A DNA stretch of 64,000 nucleotides from Solen grandis (lineage: Eukaryota; Mollusca; Bivalvia; Adapedonta; Solenidae), in assembly GCA_021229015.1 (NCBI GenBank), contig CM037780.1, forward strand, positions 65,015,354 through 65,079,353, written 5' to 3'. Below are positions 63,804 to 64,000 of this stretch, in pieces (the first letter of the stretch is position 1; every line of letters starts with the position of its first letter). The notes below the pieces were generated by a model. The model searched no databases, was not told the DNA's origin, and saw only the letters and a list, made by a program, of their open reading frames with translations. A program made the translations under genes and the position numbers.

Positions 63804-64000
63804 ATTTTTCTGTTGCCTTGGCAACATGAGTTCTACATGGATCAAGTTTATTTTAAAAACTTTTGTGAAAGTTCACCAATGGATTATCCCTGCCAAGTTT
63901 AATAAATTTCTATCCGGAGATGTTTAAAGGAAGTTTTCACTAAATACATTTAAGGCAAATCAGCCCCGCCCCTGGTGGCCATGTTTTTTTTAATGGATCA

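Larger units (their letters stand above)
60722..64000 (-). mobile_element. Outer 'A' element of a triple nest, runs off the window
   Basis: Begins AAACAAAAGGGGCATAGAGG, then CGCTCATCTGAG. The units match the element at 59.3-60.0 kb. Its text GGTGTTCATTTTT stops at about 61065 and continues at about 63805 with TTTTCTGTTGCCTTGGCAAC, which normally follows directly. The distal end lies beyond position 64000. Confidence 0.8.

Overview
This window comes from an animal genome, most probably a bivalve mollusc. It is AT-rich and has large introns with GT-AG splice sites. Transposons and minisatellites make up much of it, including tRNA-derived SINEs, LINE 3' ends, small TIR elements and many rolling-circle-like elements filled with ~160-bp tandem repeats. 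Two 100-N placeholders mark assembly gaps. The bivalve assignment rests on protein similarity and on my recollection of repeat styles. No database search was possible.

I can support three protein-coding genes. (1) PGGT1B, geranylgeranyltransferase type I beta subunit, + strand, nine exons over 211-17942. It is complete apart from an N-gap in exon 2 that looks like a zero-length artefact. (2) A lysocardiolipin acyltransferase-like gene (LCLAT1 family), - strand, 41205-42347, with an intronless coding region. (3) The 5' half of MSH3, the MutS-beta mismatch-repair subunit, + strand, from 46948, with eight exons recognised. Exon 8 runs into the second N-gap, and the lever, clamp and ATPase exons are not seen before the window ends.

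Layout: 0-18 kb is PGGT1B, whose introns hold a 34-bp minisatellite (5.6-6.4 kb), a ~160-bp array (8.6-10.3 kb), a nested pair of repeat elements (12.0-13.7 kb) and a further array element (14.2-15.7 kb). From 18 to 41 kb is gene-poor. It contains SINEs, a ~150-bp array, a 3.5-kb TIR element carrying a broken OTU-domain ORF that is itself interrupted by another element, a palindromic 21-bp satellite, a foldback-like element and several MITEs. From 41 to 55 kb are LCLAT1 and MSH3, divergently oriented, with a Tigger/pogo remnant and SINEs in MSH3 introns. From 57 to 64 kb is almost entirely nested array-bearing elements, up to three deep.

The most notable signal is in the repeats. Several element families that look different share one architecture: a 5' hairpin or inverted terminus, an internal ~160-bp tandem array, an inverted copy of the 5' end lying inside the 3' end, a 3' hairpin, and a T-rich junction. 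Their internal units also share a faint common core around TTGAAACTTGGTA. This resembles non-autonomous Helentron/Helitron-like elements that propagate one ancient ~160-bp satellite. I saw no new enzymatic or defence system.
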